A stretch of DNA of 64,000 nucleotides from Schistocephalus solidus (Eukaryota > Platyhelminthes > Cestoda > Diphyllobothriidea > Diphyllobothriidae), in the NCBI GenBank assembly GCA_017591395.1, contig WEDG01007654.1:24771-88770 (forward strand), given 5' to 3'. This document shows, in pieces, positions 1 to 14,400 of this stretch (positions are counted from its first letter, which is position 1; each line of letters starts with the position of its first letter). Made by a program: the position numbers and the translations under genes. The notes below the pieces were generated by a model. That model was given only the letters and a program-made list of their open reading frames with translations. It was not told where the DNA came from and did not search any database.

Positions 1-303
1 CATAAAGCATGCATTAGCGATACTACGGCTGATCCTGTTATCAATTTACGTGAAAAAAACTGCACATTCATTTCGGGTAGTCCACGGTCGTTTTCCCCAG
101 CACATTCGACGAATCCAGCATCCGAAGAGAAGCAGATGTGTTAGCATTTAGTAGTGTTGTGGGCTATTAACTAAAGTGGTTTGGTCAGCCTTGGTTGACT
201 TACGGATAAGGTGACTGAGAACCTTGTGGTAAAGTCGAAGATTGCATTCATTATCACATGCTGCGTTTTTTAATTTCTACCTTTATAATGTGATCTCTTA
301 CCA
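1..303. other. No recognisable gene
   Basis: Ordinary mixed-composition sequence directly before the endonuclease fragment at 304. It could be the 5' part of that element, but no motif shows it. Confidence 0.3.
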
Positions 304-695
304 GACGTAATTTCCTTGACAGAAACCTGGTTGTCCAACCACGTGGACGACCGTGAGCTAACTATACCAGGCTACCAGTTATTCAGAAGAGACCGGGAAG
401 GGCGTCAGGGAGGAGGCGTTGTAACCTACGTACAACACGGATTCCAAGTGCCAGAAAAAACAGAACAGTTTGCATTCAGCTATTTGGCTCACTAAAAAGG
501 TGCCGAGATCACACAGTCTTGAAGTCCTGACCGTCTACCGACCACCGAGAAGTGACTTCGAGGCTGACGCTCGCCTGTTAGAAGAGATAAATAGATTTGC
601 CTTTCGATCTGACGTCTTAATAATGGGCGACTTTAGTGCACCGCTCATTGACTGGAGTTCAGTATATGCACGCGGTCCAGAACTAGTTATGACGG
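304..695 (+). pseudogene. Non-LTR retrotransposon endonuclease fragment
   Basis: The frame from 304 reads DVISLTETWLSNHVDDREL, then GRQGGGVVTYV. After a frameshift near 465, the second frame continues with LTVYRPPRSDF and LIMGDFSAPLIDW. TETWL, GGGV, YRPP and GDF-x-x-P-x-I-DW are the signature blocks of APE-type endonucleases of CR1/jockey-like elements. It closely resembles the endonuclease of element H (41413-41063, minus). No reverse transcriptase follows, so it is a truncated relic. Confidence 0.85.
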
Positions 696-3379
696 ACGTT
701 TATTGGAGATGACACTGATGTTATTCCCTTACTCAGCACGTCTTAATTGGCTAGCTTTTTGCTTCTTTAATCCAAAAATGCCATTCAGCAATCACATTCT
801 CCGTATGTCACCTGCATATTTATGTCTACACATCTTTCACGCTGATGCACGTATAGTGTCATTGCCACGCAAGAATTCATATTGCATAAAACCCTTTAGT
901 CTTTAAAGGAAAGTCCAAATGCAACCCTACTATTTGCTTTAAGCATCACACAAATCCGAAACCGATACTTAACTTTTATTTGCACATTTGATTATCATTC
1001 GCTGTCGTGTAGTAGGCCAGTTAAAAGTAGGGCATTTCGGAAGTTACGAGGAACGATTCTTGCCACTACTTATACTGGAAGCTGATTGCTCTGTTGTCCA
1101 TTAGAAGTTGGCCACCGTGGTTGTAATCTTCAAGCCATGTGGCGCCAAATCACAGAGCTTTCTCCTGGGAGAGGTAAAGTTTACTAGAAGCCGGAAGATC
1201 TATTCATCATTCATTTAAAACAATGAAAGGCAGTAAATGACATCTGAAAATGAAGTTAAATGACGGTTGCGGAGGCTTCTGCCATGCTAAACGCAATATA
1301 ATTTTCCCCCTGAACTATTTTTATGTTGGCGTGGAGCAGTAACACAATGCTCATGGCGGTGACGCTCTACACCTTATTGTGCTTCAAAGGCGTTTATTCA
1401 TTATGGAAAGTTTAACGTTCAATTCCCTCGGCTAGCCGTTCAAATCACGGATGTTGCAACACGTGGTGTCATCTCAAAAGTGCCACTCCGTTGAGGCCGG
1501 TGCTTCATTTGACGTTGGTATTGTGCGGTTCATTCTTCCCGTCTGGCAGTTTACAATATATTTATCCAATGTCCTCGCTCCACTTCTGGTGTTATATGTT
1601 CGTGCAGCCGAGGACATCCAAGGCTACGGAGAGATGGCTTATCCCAGTTTCGTCCACTTGTTCTCCATGTAGGCATTTACTTCAGGAGTCAGCACGTTCT
1701 ACAAGAAATTGACCCATTTATTGCTGACATCTTGAAACTGAGCGACTAAATATAACAGGACGTTTTTTAACCTTTATAGGTAGTGACTTGCCTTGTTTTC
1801 TTCTGGTTGAGTGCGATATAAGACCAAAATTACAGAGTTCCAGTCGATGTTCCATCCATCCAAATATTCATTATTTTCAGCTGTCCCCTTTGTCAGCAGT
1901 ATATCTTTTCCATCTCGCCCCTTGATGTGTAAGCAGTCAAACAGCAGCCAGTGCCAAAGTCAAAATTGCTACCATATCGCATCTGAAGGACGAAGTAGGT
2001 GGTGGTCTGGAGGTATTGCTGTTCCCCGCAAGTTCGCCGAAGGAAAAGACACCTACCGTTACAACCGCTGCGACCATATGAACCGAGCAGACCTACTCAA
2101 ATAGCATAGTCTGCTGTAACGTCACAAATGACAGACAGTCATTGCGTAGAGACTGCGTGAAAAGTAACATCCTTCTGGCTGTCTTACCTCAATGATGACA
2201 ATTGGACACTGCCTGTTCATAAGACACAAGCTACAAAAGAGACTGCATTTATGTGCACTGAGAGTTGACTGTGCTGAACTGCCGTAATTTAGTAACAAGA
2301 GCACCTATTATACTAGAAGTTACGCATCGATGAGAGATGCATTTTCCAGTTCACTGTTCGTTACACAATTAGTTTTGCTATGTGTCTGCAGCAAAATGGT
2401 AACACGCTGTTGGGTGCTGGTAACTGTTCTCACAGCTGGACTGCAAACATACAAGGTCGGCCTAGTTAAAATAAAATGACCCTAAAATGTCATGAATACG
2501 TCATTTGCCACGTAAAACAAGGGTGATCGTGAAAACTATCAGTAACCTCGCTAGTGGTTAGGGGTGTGAAAAGGCTGGATCGATGTGTCTTCTTCGGAGC
2601 TCACATATGGGGGCAACAGAAAGAGGTTTGCATATAGCATCGCCATTTAAACGAGATAAGATATTATCTATGTAGCCTGATATGTTTAGGATTGTGGTCG
2701 TCTTCATTATCGACCGGTAGTATAATGATGTTATTGTCTTTGTTTAAGTGTATTTAGTGCATTTATTTTCTCGTAAGATAATTTTGAGTACTTACTTTGG
2801 TTCTTCAAACATGCATATAGCTGCTGCGAATTGTGAAATGCTCTTTTTTGTAAGATTATTTGACGATAGAAAGGATTTGGCTCTGATATGGAAGTCAGGG
2901 TCATTTAAAGCTGAAGGATTCTACTTTGTTTGTTTGCACAGAACGTATCACGATACATTTGAGCCGTCCCTTTTTCTGAGACATGCGTGATAGTTTTATG
3001 ACGTTATTCAAATAACTGTGTTGCGACTCGATTTGCACAAAACTGCATGTTTTTTCTTCGTTGTTTGAATTTATTTAGTTGATAATGTGGACATGTTAGG
3101 AAAACTCTAATTATTTGTTTTCCATAGCAAATCGTGGCTTGAAAACCATGGGATAACTTTACGGCCAGGTTTACCCTCACCGATTTCGTTAGAATAATGT
3201 TATTTCGACATCGGTGATATTTTTTTCTCACTTTCATCGTTTGCGAATTGCACAATTTTCCCGTCGCCGAGCATAAATCAAAACACTCTGCTAGAAGTTT
3301 GTACCTAAGTATTTAAATCCGGCCTCTAAATAAATTTTTGTTAAAGGAGTAAACTTTTAATACAAAAATAATAGTTACA
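696..3379. other. No recognisable gene
   Basis: AT-leaning sequence with short ORFs under 100 codons that show no family motifs, no consistent splice structure and no repeats I could match elsewhere in the window. Confidence 0.4.
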
Positions 3380-3800
3380 TTCGATGTGGTCTCTTTCTTC
3401 ACATTGATAGTTCTGGATTAGCGAGATCCTGCACTGAATAAGTAATTCAGGCCTACATCTCTGACGTGCCTGCTGAAGGTTTACTCCAACCGCTAGATCT
3501 TTGTCTAGAAAACAACGTTTCCTTATCTGGCGAGAGTTATCAACACACTTAAGGGGCGCATATGGGTATGCCCATATCCTTATTTTTGGCTGAAGGCGTA
3601 CGGTAGAAATTAGAATGGATAGTGCTTCCTACAGTTAAATCAAATTATTGCTTAGCTAAGTAGATGGCACATTTATCGCCATCAAGAGATAATACTTAGA
3701 GCTCCTTGGCAATAAGCTGAACTCTTGATATTCAGGAATATAATTCATGTTCAAAACAGAGGCAGAAGGTTTACTCCAACCGCTAGATCTTTGTCTAGAA
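3380..3800 (+). pseudogene. Penelope-like element reverse transcriptase fragment
   Basis: The frame from 3380 reads FDVVSFFT. A second frame gives LLQPLDLCLENNV and then KGAHMGMPIS-LFLAE, which parallels the better copy at 46.5 kb ([23 protein letters not shown]). GTFIAIK near 3666 corresponds to DTFVIVK just after the YVDD block, so the catalytic YVDD itself is deleted. The LLQPLDLCLE segment recurs at 3766-3800, an internal duplication. Confidence 0.7.
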
Positions 3801-3828
3801 ACAACGTATCTGGCCTTATGCTTTATTC

Positions 3829-4375
3829 ACATGTGTGGGACTTATTCATTCATAAGACAATCCTGGGACAGTCGTCACGACGGCAGACACCATATTTGTG
3901 CCAGGTAATTATGAGAGCTGAAACTAACGATAAACCTGAGGGTCTGACATGGAAAGACTATTCTTTACGTACGTAAGAAAAAAAAATATCTTGCTCTGTA
4001 TTTGCTTCGGTACGTTTAATTATACTTTTCAAGGTCAGGGCAAACAAAAAAGGTTTTCTGACGAAATTGAAGTGGCAGCATCCGAAATTATGCTGTTCTA
4101 ACTTCAACCTCAGCTTTAACCCACAGTCTTCAAAGATCCTTGCAGTGCAAACTGCAACTGAAGGAATGTTCAAACCTTTTACTCAGAAGCTACAGTCGAC
4201 TTTTGCATCCATAGGCTATTCATTCTATCGGCACTCCCTATACAGCCTGCCAATAGAGTTGGCAAATAAAAAGACATTCCACAGTTAACAATTTAGTTCG
4301 ACTTTAGCTCTCACTACAAAAAATAAGCCACCTGCCCTAATTTGGTGCTTCAAATTAAATCCCGCCTGATTTTAG
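3829..4375. repeat. Dispersed repeat, copy 1
   Basis: Shares long blocks with 5700-6118: ACATGTGTGGGAC, CATAAGACAATCCTGGGACA, CGTCACGACGGCAGACACCA, TTCTTTACGTACGTAAGAAA, and the later CTGCCAA and CCACCTG blocks. It lies next to a PLE fragment but has no PLE motif. Family unknown. Confidence 0.65.
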
Positions 4376-5699
4376 CAGTCGACGGAGATGTGTGTAAGCA
4401 AAGGAAGCCCCTTAAGGGGTTTCCAAGCCCGTAATCACCCCCCCTCGCCTCAACTTACCTTTAAAACAGTCAAAGAAGACTCAAACACAGGACCGAGCAT
4501 TCCACCTAATAGAAAAACAGCAGCAGCACCCAACCCATAAGCCACTACAGTGCAATCTCGTGCAACCAGCCAAGATAGTAGAAAAGCAAACTAAACAACT
4601 CTCGCGACGGTGAACCAAGAAATGAGAACCAAAACAAAAAAACTGTGATCTTTAAATGTTCAAGATAGCCTACTGTAAGCATTTGAGTAGCAAAAATAAA
4701 ATTAATGATTCCACCGAATATGCATATCACCTAAGGCATACAACGATTAATTTAATCCTAAGAGTAAGAAGCGTTTCGGCAAGCAAATTTAGGATAATTC
4801 GTAATATCGAATGTAAGCCAATACTTTCTGAACGGTTAATTCACAGGAGGTCTGTGCTTGTGTAGACACACCAGTATATATTCAATTTTCCTGACATTTT
4901 GAAAGAACGGAATACTCAGTCGCAGTTGAGTATATTGACATCACAAAACTAAAGTTCATTTAATTGCAGATTAACCGGATAGTAAATTTCTAGGTCAATA
5001 AATGGCAACGAATTCCACACAACAGTGGGATGCCCAGTTGACCTTACAATTACAAATTGTGGTTATATACACACTGTCGGTGCCATAGCTTTTGAACTGT
5101 GCACGTGACGGGAAGTGGTCTATCCTTCAAACAAGCTGCAAAATATGTTAGGTTAAAATCTTGAGTGCTTTTGTTCTTTTGACTGTATTTCCTCTTCGAC
5201 GTACTGTCTATCAATACTAACAGAGTGCTCGTGCCGATTATTTCGGTATCAGGTGATTAGAAAGTCTACATTTGAAGAGCAGTTGTACACGGACCATCAT
5301 ATGTTGAGAAATGTGACGTTAATCTCCTGGTCCTGATTTCAGTCCCATCACAAAAATGTATTGGGCTCACTTCACTACCTGTGTAACCAACATTTGCATT
5401 CAGACTTCAAGGCGGTTATTCTACTCTCAGGTGACAAATCAGTTACTTTTAGTAACTTTAAAAATTATTTTGTCACATTTGTCCCTGAAAATGTTCACCA
5501 TGGGCATGAAAAGGAGCTCGCATCAACCACTCGTTTTCCAAAATTTTGGCGGCTCTCTCTTGTCTTCACATGGTAGCCTGATCATCGCCCAGATTCTTTT
5601 GTCGATCTGTCTTCAAAAATGCACAATTGCGCGAAGGAGACGAAATAAAAACGCCCACAAATATAACAAAAGCACCTGTGGCCTTTATGTTTTTATAAA
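4376..5699. other. No recognisable gene
   Basis: Holds a 161-codon open frame from 5356 that runs into repeat copy 2. It has no motif and is probably fortuitous. The rest is AT-rich and featureless. Confidence 0.3.
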
Positions 5700-6118
5700 A
5701 CATGTGTGGGACGCATCCAGTCATAAGACAATCCTGGGACATACGTCACGACGGCAGACACCATTTATTGAAAGAAGCTACGACGAAATTCGTGCCGGGT
5801 ACTTTAGAGAACTGACAGTAACGACAAACCTGAGGGTCTGACAACGGAAGACCATTCTTTACGTACGTAAGAAAAAATATATCATGCTCTGTATTTGCAG
5901 TGCCACTGAAGGCATGTTCACATTTTTTAATCAGAAACTACAGTTGACTTGTGCATTTATTCTATCGTCACTCCCGATACAACCTGCCAACACAGTTGGC
6001 AAATGAAAAGACACACTCCACAGTTTACGGTTCAGTTAGGTTTAAGCCGTTTATTCAAAGTATAAGCCACCTGTCCTAATTTGGTCTTTTAAATTTAATC
6101 CTGCCTTATGTTTGCTGG
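5700..6118. repeat. Dispersed repeat, copy 2
   Basis: Same repeat as 3829-4375 in the same orientation. It has a small extra segment after CACCATTT and lacks a stretch of about 120 nt after the TACGTACGTAAG block. No coding motif recognised. Confidence 0.65.
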
Positions 6119-9100
6119 CAGTTTTGTTGCAATCTTCTTTTTTATGCATGCTGAGGTATTTTTCACCTCCTGAAATATCCGCATGTTACATTTGAAATTC
6201 AACGTATAGAAGGAAAATTCATTTGTGTAAAATCATATTTATCTTTGGATACTGTTTGTAAAACCCATCTTAATATATCGGCTTCTAATTACTACGCTTC
6301 ATCTTCATTTTCAGTTTGACTTGAGAAATTTGTTAGGAAGTAACTGATTCTTGTACTGAAGTACGCCTCTACCAACATACGGTCACGATTCTGGTTCTTG
6401 ACAAAGTCATGGAGCAACTGCTTCAAATCGTCTTGCCTAGAGAAGAACGGTTCATTTATTTATCGTATAGACTATAATTTACGATAAAAAGGCATCTAAA
6501 CGTAGTGAACGTCGATAAAAATTGAGTACTCACGAGTTTTTTCCGCAGATAGAGCCATTTTACATGCCTAATATGCTGAATTTCCCAGAGTTCACATAAT
6601 ATATTGGAATTTAAGTAATAACGTGGCAAAACTAATGAATCACCATCAGCATGAACTTTAGAAAAAACTTCAAATGTTTGTTAATGAAAGGAAGGAAATA
6701 CATTAAAAGTCAACCGGACATGACATTAAATAGAATTTTCTTCATGTTGAAACAAATACAGTTTTGTTTTATCTTGCCTCAAGCCCTAATGGTCTGTGTC
6801 AAGAAACTCTATTGAATCCCTAAAGGAGCATTCAACAGCAAGGGCGGAATAGAAGATGTGAAGGGATATCCTATTGTAACGTATTTAAGGCAAACATGAA
6901 CGTACGAATTGGGCGGTCATTGGACCAATCTGATAGTGTCCTGTTAGCATCTCGCCTTGTCGTCCGACTTATCCGAATCATTGAGTAGAGTACTCCTCCC
7001 TGTCAGCAGATTCGCAAATTCACTCATGCGTGCACCTTTGGGTTTATCGAATGTGCAGCGCGGAAAGAGTTTTCAGGGTGGTGTGTGAACGAATTCGTAA
7101 GGATGGTTCCTCCTAAAACTTCCCATCTATGAGCTGAGTTGTTCGGTTTTGGGCGGCAGGTTCACCTGCAATGAAACTTTATTGTTCTAATTGATCGATT
7201 GCTAAATTGAAGGTGGGATCGCCTTTTAAACTTTCGGCGATTGATGTCACTGGAACTGGGCGGAGGGTTAGGTAGGGTAGTTTGTAGGCAGTAGTGTTAT
7301 TCAGGGTGCGGGGAAAGGAATGCGCGGTCGAAGGCGCGGGGGTGAAATGACTGCCATCATGGGGCATGGACACGCGTATTGAGACCACCTGAAGTGATTA
7401 TTAGCCAGGGAAGTGGGAACGACTGTACGAGCCGTCTCTGCAGACACGACAGTGTTTACTTTGTTGCCTAGAGCCACTGTCTCGGTTCTTGCAAGCTTGC
7501 GCACTCGCTTGCGTAGGCCTCTAGAGAAGTTGGCTGTCTGATAGACAACATGAAAGGCTTATTTGGGATCAACATGATAATGAGTATCAACTAGATGCAC
7601 GAAAATGGCACTCTGAGATTGATGTACTTTCACTTTTTAGCTAACCAAACACATATATGTGTTTACTTACCGTTCTTCCAGGCGCCTCGTTCAACGGCTA
7701 ATGTATCCTGCTCCACAGGAGCAAGTAAATGAGTAAAGAAACAGCACATCGAGCCAAAGTGGGTCGGAATTTACCTACCGCATGTAGGAGGGAACGTGAT
7801 TTTGTTGTCAAACCCATCACTGCAAATTATTTGGTGCCAGAAATGCACTTTGTTAATTGATCGACTATGGTATCGTTGTCAGTGTTATGATCTGTCAGGA
7901 GAAGATTTCGTCAAAGAGTACCGACCATAAAGGTCGAATGCGAGTGACGCTGTGCTTTGAGTCAACGGTTCAAGGGATAAAACCCATCGCTTAATCTTCT
8001 ATAGCGTGAATAACTGATCAATACAGTGGTACCCACAATATTGCGTGCATTCTGTCGAAAAAGCCTCTAAGGCTTTTTCACTACCCACCTATTTGGTAGT
8101 TTTTGTCACGATTAACATCACAAAGGTTGACTTTTATTTATATGAGGGGGAGGTTGATAAGCACTGATGATACGTTTAAAAATAACATCCTCCATCCACC
8201 GGCGTTCCTATTCTATTATAGCGTCAAATAATACAACGTTGTCTTTTCGGACTCTGAGGGTCTTGTTACATTCCAGTGGCCAGCTAAAGTTTCTAACAGC
8301 GATCTGACAGTAAATCGTACGTAGCCTAACAGTGCACTCTTTCCTGGGTCTAGTGAGGGTTTAAGATTAACAGTCAAAGTAAAACACACTCACATACCTT
8401 GATTTCCCAGCGTAGTTTTGCTTCGGCGTTTGCTGTGACATGCGAAAGTATGGACCGAGATGTAGTACGCTCTCCTGACAGTGCGGCTAGAAGAGTATAA
8501 TTATGGACACACCGTTTCGGATTCAGTCGAAAGTTTATTCTGCTCTGCACCGGTTAGATAGCTGTTAGATCTTTAGTCCGCCCTTGCACCTTGATACGTT
8601 TGCTTCAGAGCGTTTCGAATTTCGTAGTCACTTTTCTAAAGTAAGTCTGTAGTTTGCGCTGCGAGCATGCTTTTTCAGCGTGACTGAGGAAGGGTTTTAC
8701 ATGCTCAAAAAGTTTTTCATTACTGTTCCTGGATGTTTACTCTGATCCATACATCCCGATAACAATTTGCCCGGCACATTCGCTTCTGCAAAGTCATAGG
8801 TAACCGTGAGGCGATTTTCCGAAAGGTTATAATTTGTGCATAATTATTTTAGCCCCTTCGCCGTTTTAGTAGGCAACGCGAATAGAACCACGTGACATGC
8901 CATCAATATTTCCACTTCCACACGCAAACCAATTCGCACTTAATCGTTAATTTGCATGGCAGAGACATATAAGCGGGGCTTTGGCCCGAGTACGCAATGT
9001 GGTGTAAGTAGGCGCAAAAAGTTACGCGTGTTCTTTTACCAAGTCCACTGACCCGTATAACCTTAGCGCTGACTGGTCACGTTCATACTATTGCCAGGCA

Positions 9101-11409
9101 TAGCTACCATAACGCGCTGACTCAATTTCCATTCATTGGCACTTTCTGTTTATTTTGTTTACGAAATATACAGGAGATAAAGGAGAACTTTCTGCGTGGT
9201 ACGCTCTTAAGGATACCAAATACGTTTGGAAGTTAAATTTCGACCAATGGAGGAGTAAATAAATGAATGAAGTAACGTTTTTGCAGGCTGTGGCAGAGAT
9301 GCAGCAACATTGAACATACGAAATGATCTGATAAATATGCTGCATGCAAAATATCATTGACATTGTCTAATCAAATACACATTTTGGATTTTATGTTTAA
9401 CCGTTCCCCTTCTAGTTGCCCTACGGCCTTATAAGTATCACATAAGCCAGTTTCTTGTACGAAAATAAGTTTTTTAATGACCTGCAGGGGCCGAATTCGC
9501 AGGGATCGCTGACTTTATATTAGACCGAGCGATCGTCCAAACAATGAATTCCAAAACTTGCTGGAGCATTCGACATTCCAAAAAATGCCTTCATCTACGG
9601 TATTTGCAGCATAGGTTTCCTATGGTATTTCCATGGCCAATAATTGACCGGTTGTGGATATTCAAAAACGGCATCTTTTTGATAAAAAACAATAATATAG
9701 CATTGGAATGTATGCTTAAAATATTTCCTCGATTCAGCGTTTCGCTGCATCAAGAGGATCAAGGTGAAGTGTGAAACTTCATCGAATAAAACTATTATTT
9801 TTCCAATTTTAATTGTTACTTATTTTGGCTTACCCAGGAAGTCATTAGAACCTTAAGTGGAATACTTTGCATTCTTTTAAGAAAACGTAGTTAATAAAGT
9901 GCGGAAGTTGAAATTTTTCCTGAATGAACCGATTAAGAAGACTGTTGGTCACAGTATAATATCTGATTTGTGAATTTTGGGAAGGTGATACACTAGCAAT
10001 TTTCGGTTCAGCATGCTTAATGGAATCATTAAGAACCCTCACAGCCAGCATCAAAAAAGCTGGAGATGAAGATGTCTCTTATAAAAGACGATTCAACTTA
10101 CAAACCGTACATCAACCAACTTCTATAATAGCCAAAGCCAACCTGTTCTTGTAACGGCCGAGGCAGAGGCTATAAAGTGAAAAAACTAGAACGGCGCAGT
10201 CAGAGGTCGCTCATGCAGGCGTTTTCACGTTCGAGACTAAAAAACACATCATAAAGGGTTCACTTGCCATTCGCGCATCCCGATTAAAGTTGTTTACTCC
10301 GCCTAAATAACAGTGATAGTCATTCCCTGTACTTGACGTCCAAACATTGATTACACCCTCACTACGTATCCTCTTTATAGTTCAAATGACCGCAGCTCGC
10401 CAACTTTGCAATGCGGTGGTGTAAAACGATGCTTACCCACCATACTTTCCACCGTTTTCAGTCGCTTAAAATTAACAAATCATGGTTTCAATGCGACCGA
10501 AAGTCTACCGTATAAGTCCATTTAAAAGAATTATTTAATACTGGTTATACATACAACTAAATTCAGACAACTTTGGAGTCATCCTCATTGCTGTTGTAAG
10601 ATACTGCTCGATCCCACTCTGTCCACCGCAGCTTCCTTATGGAGACAACGAAGGTTTTTTCATACAACATGTGCTACATATAAAGTATAAAATAAATTAA
10701 TAATGCAACAGGTTGATGTTTAATGATCACTACGCTTCCTCATTACGTCATTGGCCTCACAACGTGAGTTTTAACCACATGTAAAGTAAACGGATCATTC
10801 TTGATCTTGTGGTTAAGATCACGCATGATTATATTACCTCCGTCAGTCCTTATGCTACTGCTGCCATCGAAAGGTGATTCGCAGGACGCGTTTAACTAAT
10901 AATACATAGATAGCACACTAGGTTTCCAACAGAAAAGTCGCATACAGATGTATCACAAAATAACCGGATCACCAGTATGACGTTCACCTTATGAGGTTGT
11001 GTATATATAGACCTTAGTAAAAATTAACACATTATTTTTTCGTGATAACATTTTATTATACTGCAGCGGTTTTAAGGTACTTACCGATCATCAGTACGCC
11101 ATATGTAATGGACGCAAAGAATATAAGTTTGTCAGCCAGGTTCTTCAGGAAATTACTTTGCATGATCCTGTAAATTGCACATATCACTTGCTATTGTCGA
11201 AAACCGAAGGCTGTTTCATAGGAACATTGTCAAATATATAACACAGTTATCACAATAAAGGTAAGGACGGCATGTGAACCACACCTGAAGAGATATTTGG
11301 TTTCGGAAGAGAGAGCGTCTGTATGTGGGTCCTCTGAAAGCACTGTTCTCGGTCGCCTAGTCATATAGCAACTGCCTCGGCCGTTTATTGTACCCTTTGG
11401 CGTAGGCCT
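6119..11409. other. Gene-poor stretch, one short repeat
   Basis: Largely AT-rich with no supported gene. At 7705-7732 the phrase CTGCTCCACAGGAGCAAGTA also occurs at 43126-43145, where it is part of a decayed PLE endonuclease on the minus strand. So 7690-7745 may be a tiny PLE remnant. Confidence 0.35.
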
Positions 11410-14400
11410 TTGTGGAGCAGGTCATGGTAGCCAGCAAGATAATAATGAAAAAGTGGCCTGTGACTTATTGACAGACCTGGATGCCACAAACCCAAATTCA
11501 GGTTTCTTGGGTGCAATTCGAGCAAACGAAGTGTCAGAAGAACTCGCGCTGTTAAAATGAACCATAGAGATGTCTGCAAGTCAACCAGCAGGCTAACCGA
11601 TAAAGACCAATTTGAACACATCATTAAAGACTGTAACAAAGGGCATGATTCAACCTTTCATTACTTAAAGAAAGTAGGATGCATAAACGAGTTTTTTCCC
11701 TGACATATCATTTTTTCTGGTAGTTTAGGGAGTCTCATGGGCTACTGGTGAAACGCCAAAAGAAAGGGTAAAACAGGATCTGCTGACTTTTCAAAATTAT
11801 TGAATGATACGCAGAAAACTGGTGTGATAGTCGAAATCAAAAAGATTTTTTCGATTGGGGCCTCTTGTTAGAAATTAAACGCATAAGGTTTGACCAAGAC
11901 CGTTTAAATTCGTCTTGGGGAGCAAACAGCAGGTAGATCTAGTGCTCTGTCGAATGTCCCGACCACGAAAGAATCATCGTGGAATTTTTTTTCAGCCGGA
12001 TTACTCTCCCATCAATCGGATGAAAATGAGGATACTGGTAGCAGAATTGAAAAGACGTCAAAACGATGGGAAACAAAACTTAAAAATTTTAAACAACAAA
12101 ATCGTCAAAACGGTGCGCTCGTTTTTATAGGAACATCCGGTTAAATTGACGGCAACCACGTCGGTCAAATGCCCTACCAAATGCCTTTAGATTTGAACTC
12201 AAACAGGAGACTGGATATATCTTGTGAAATATCCAGCAAAAAATGGCCTTGTGGAAAAAAGAACTAAAAATCTTCAGAAATCGAGGAAAGAAAAAAAGAT
12301 TAAAATGATGTACACAAATGTGCAGAGTCTATTGAACAAAATGGATAAACTCAAACTGGTCCTGGACCATTTATAACCTGACTTCATAGCTCTAACTGAA
12401 ACATTTTTCTGTACCCAAACGTCATGCAGTTAGGGAGAGAAATGTATGGAAAGGGGATTATCCCAAAATGAAAGAATATCTGAATGGGATAGACTGAAGC
12501 CCTGCACATGAACCTGACCCAAATGCGGCCTGGTTCATCATTAGTAAACTGATTCAGCAGTTGGTAAAGAAATTCTGCCCACTTAAAAGGCGATCATGCA
12601 TCTCACAACCCGAGTGGGTGACATCGGAAATAAAAAGGAATCTCAAGAAGAAAAGGAGACTGTGGAGAACATATGCCAGATATCAACAACCCGAACATTT
12701 TTCCGCTTTTACGAAACAGCGAAATCTGTGTCCGAATCTTCTGAGAAAAGAAAGATCAGCCTTTGAGTCAGAAATAGTTAAAGACATACCAAGAAATTCG
12801 AAAAGGTTTTATGCTTACGTTAATAAGGCAAAACGAAATCGCGACTGCATTCCTTGTCTTAAAGACAATCAGGGAAACAGGTTTTACTGATAACTCTGAT
12901 AAGACCAGCCTCTTATCCAATTTCTTCATGTCCGTGTTTACAGAGGAACCACCTTTTGACGACGAAGAATTCTACAGTACTGCCACATCTACAAACAAAT
13001 TAAGCACGGTGTGGTTCCCAATAGACACAGTAAGAAAAACTCTGAAACAGCTACAGCCCACTAAATCTCCTGGCCCAGATGGTATATCCGCATAAGTTCT
13101 CAATGAACTCACAGACCAGCTGGCCTCTCCGCTCTCCAAGATATTTGAAAGTTCGATGAAGGCGGGGGCTCTGCATACCGAGTGGAAGATAGCCAACATA
13201 ACTTCCATCTATAAAGGAGAAGAGAGGACATCACCGAACAGTTTTCGACCAGTCAGCCTCGTAAGAATCTGTTGCAAAATGATGGAGAAGATAATCAAAA
13301 CGGAATTGATAAGGCATCTTAAAGAGAATAACTTGCTCAGTTTATATCAACTTGGATTTCGAAGTGGTATATCCTGCCTCACAAACCTGCTCTCATACAT
13401 GGAAAGTTGGACAAAATCATTAGAAATGGGTTTGTCAGTCGATGCGGTCTACATTGACTTAAGCGAAGCCTTTGACAGGGTTCCACACAAACGTCTGATC
13501 TTTAAGCTCCGTCAAATGGGTGTGACGGTCAACCTACTCAAATGGTTGGCCGAATTTCTCACAGACAGGCGCCAGCGTTTTTGTATCGGAGACGCCCAGT
13601 CTCACTGGGAAACCGTTCACAGTGGAGTTTCGCAGGGCAGCATTCTGGGTTCAATTTTTTTCTGATATACGTGAACGAATGCCTTGCGTTTCTGACATGC
13701 GAGAAGGTAATGTGCGCTGACGATCTGAAGTTATGGAACTCGATTGAAAAACCGGAGGATGCGCGGAAATTACAACAAAACTTAGATCGCTTGCAAACAT
13801 GGTGTGATGAGTGGCTGCTGAACCTTAATCTTAACAAATGCCAAATAATCCGACTGCGGTCAAGTTCCAGAAGGCTGATTACGTTTGAATACCAGTACTT
13901 CGTCAGTGGTCACCAACTCCAGGAGGTAAATATTCTAAAGGACTTGGGTATATCGATAACACCAACGCTCAAACCATCGTCGCACTGTGCGAATATCGCA
14001 AAAAAAGCTATGTGTATCTTAGGCGCCATCAGGAGGTCCTTCGTTAATTTTGACGCAGAGCTTTTTGGGCGCGTGTTTGGAACATTTATCCGGCTGGTGT
14101 TGGAATATTGCGTTCAGGCGTGGCACCCTTGTACGAAACATGACTACGCTCTGCTGGAGAACGTTCAATGGAGGGCAACGAAACTAGTCAGCGGATTGGA
14201 ATGCCTACCCTACGAGGGCCGCCAAGAAAGACTTTAAATGTTTCCTCTTTCTCATAGGCAATACAGAGGGATATGATCTTAGTTTTCAAACTGGTCAGAG
14301 GAGTTGATTGTGCTCTTCAGATGGCCGATTTTTTTGAATTGGCAAACAGGACAAGTCTCCGAGGACACCCATATAAACTGAAAAGAAAACACGCCAAACT

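Noticed and set aside
5356..5841. 161-codon plus-strand frame
   Set aside because: Ends inside a dispersed repeat and shows no family motif or codon signal I can support.
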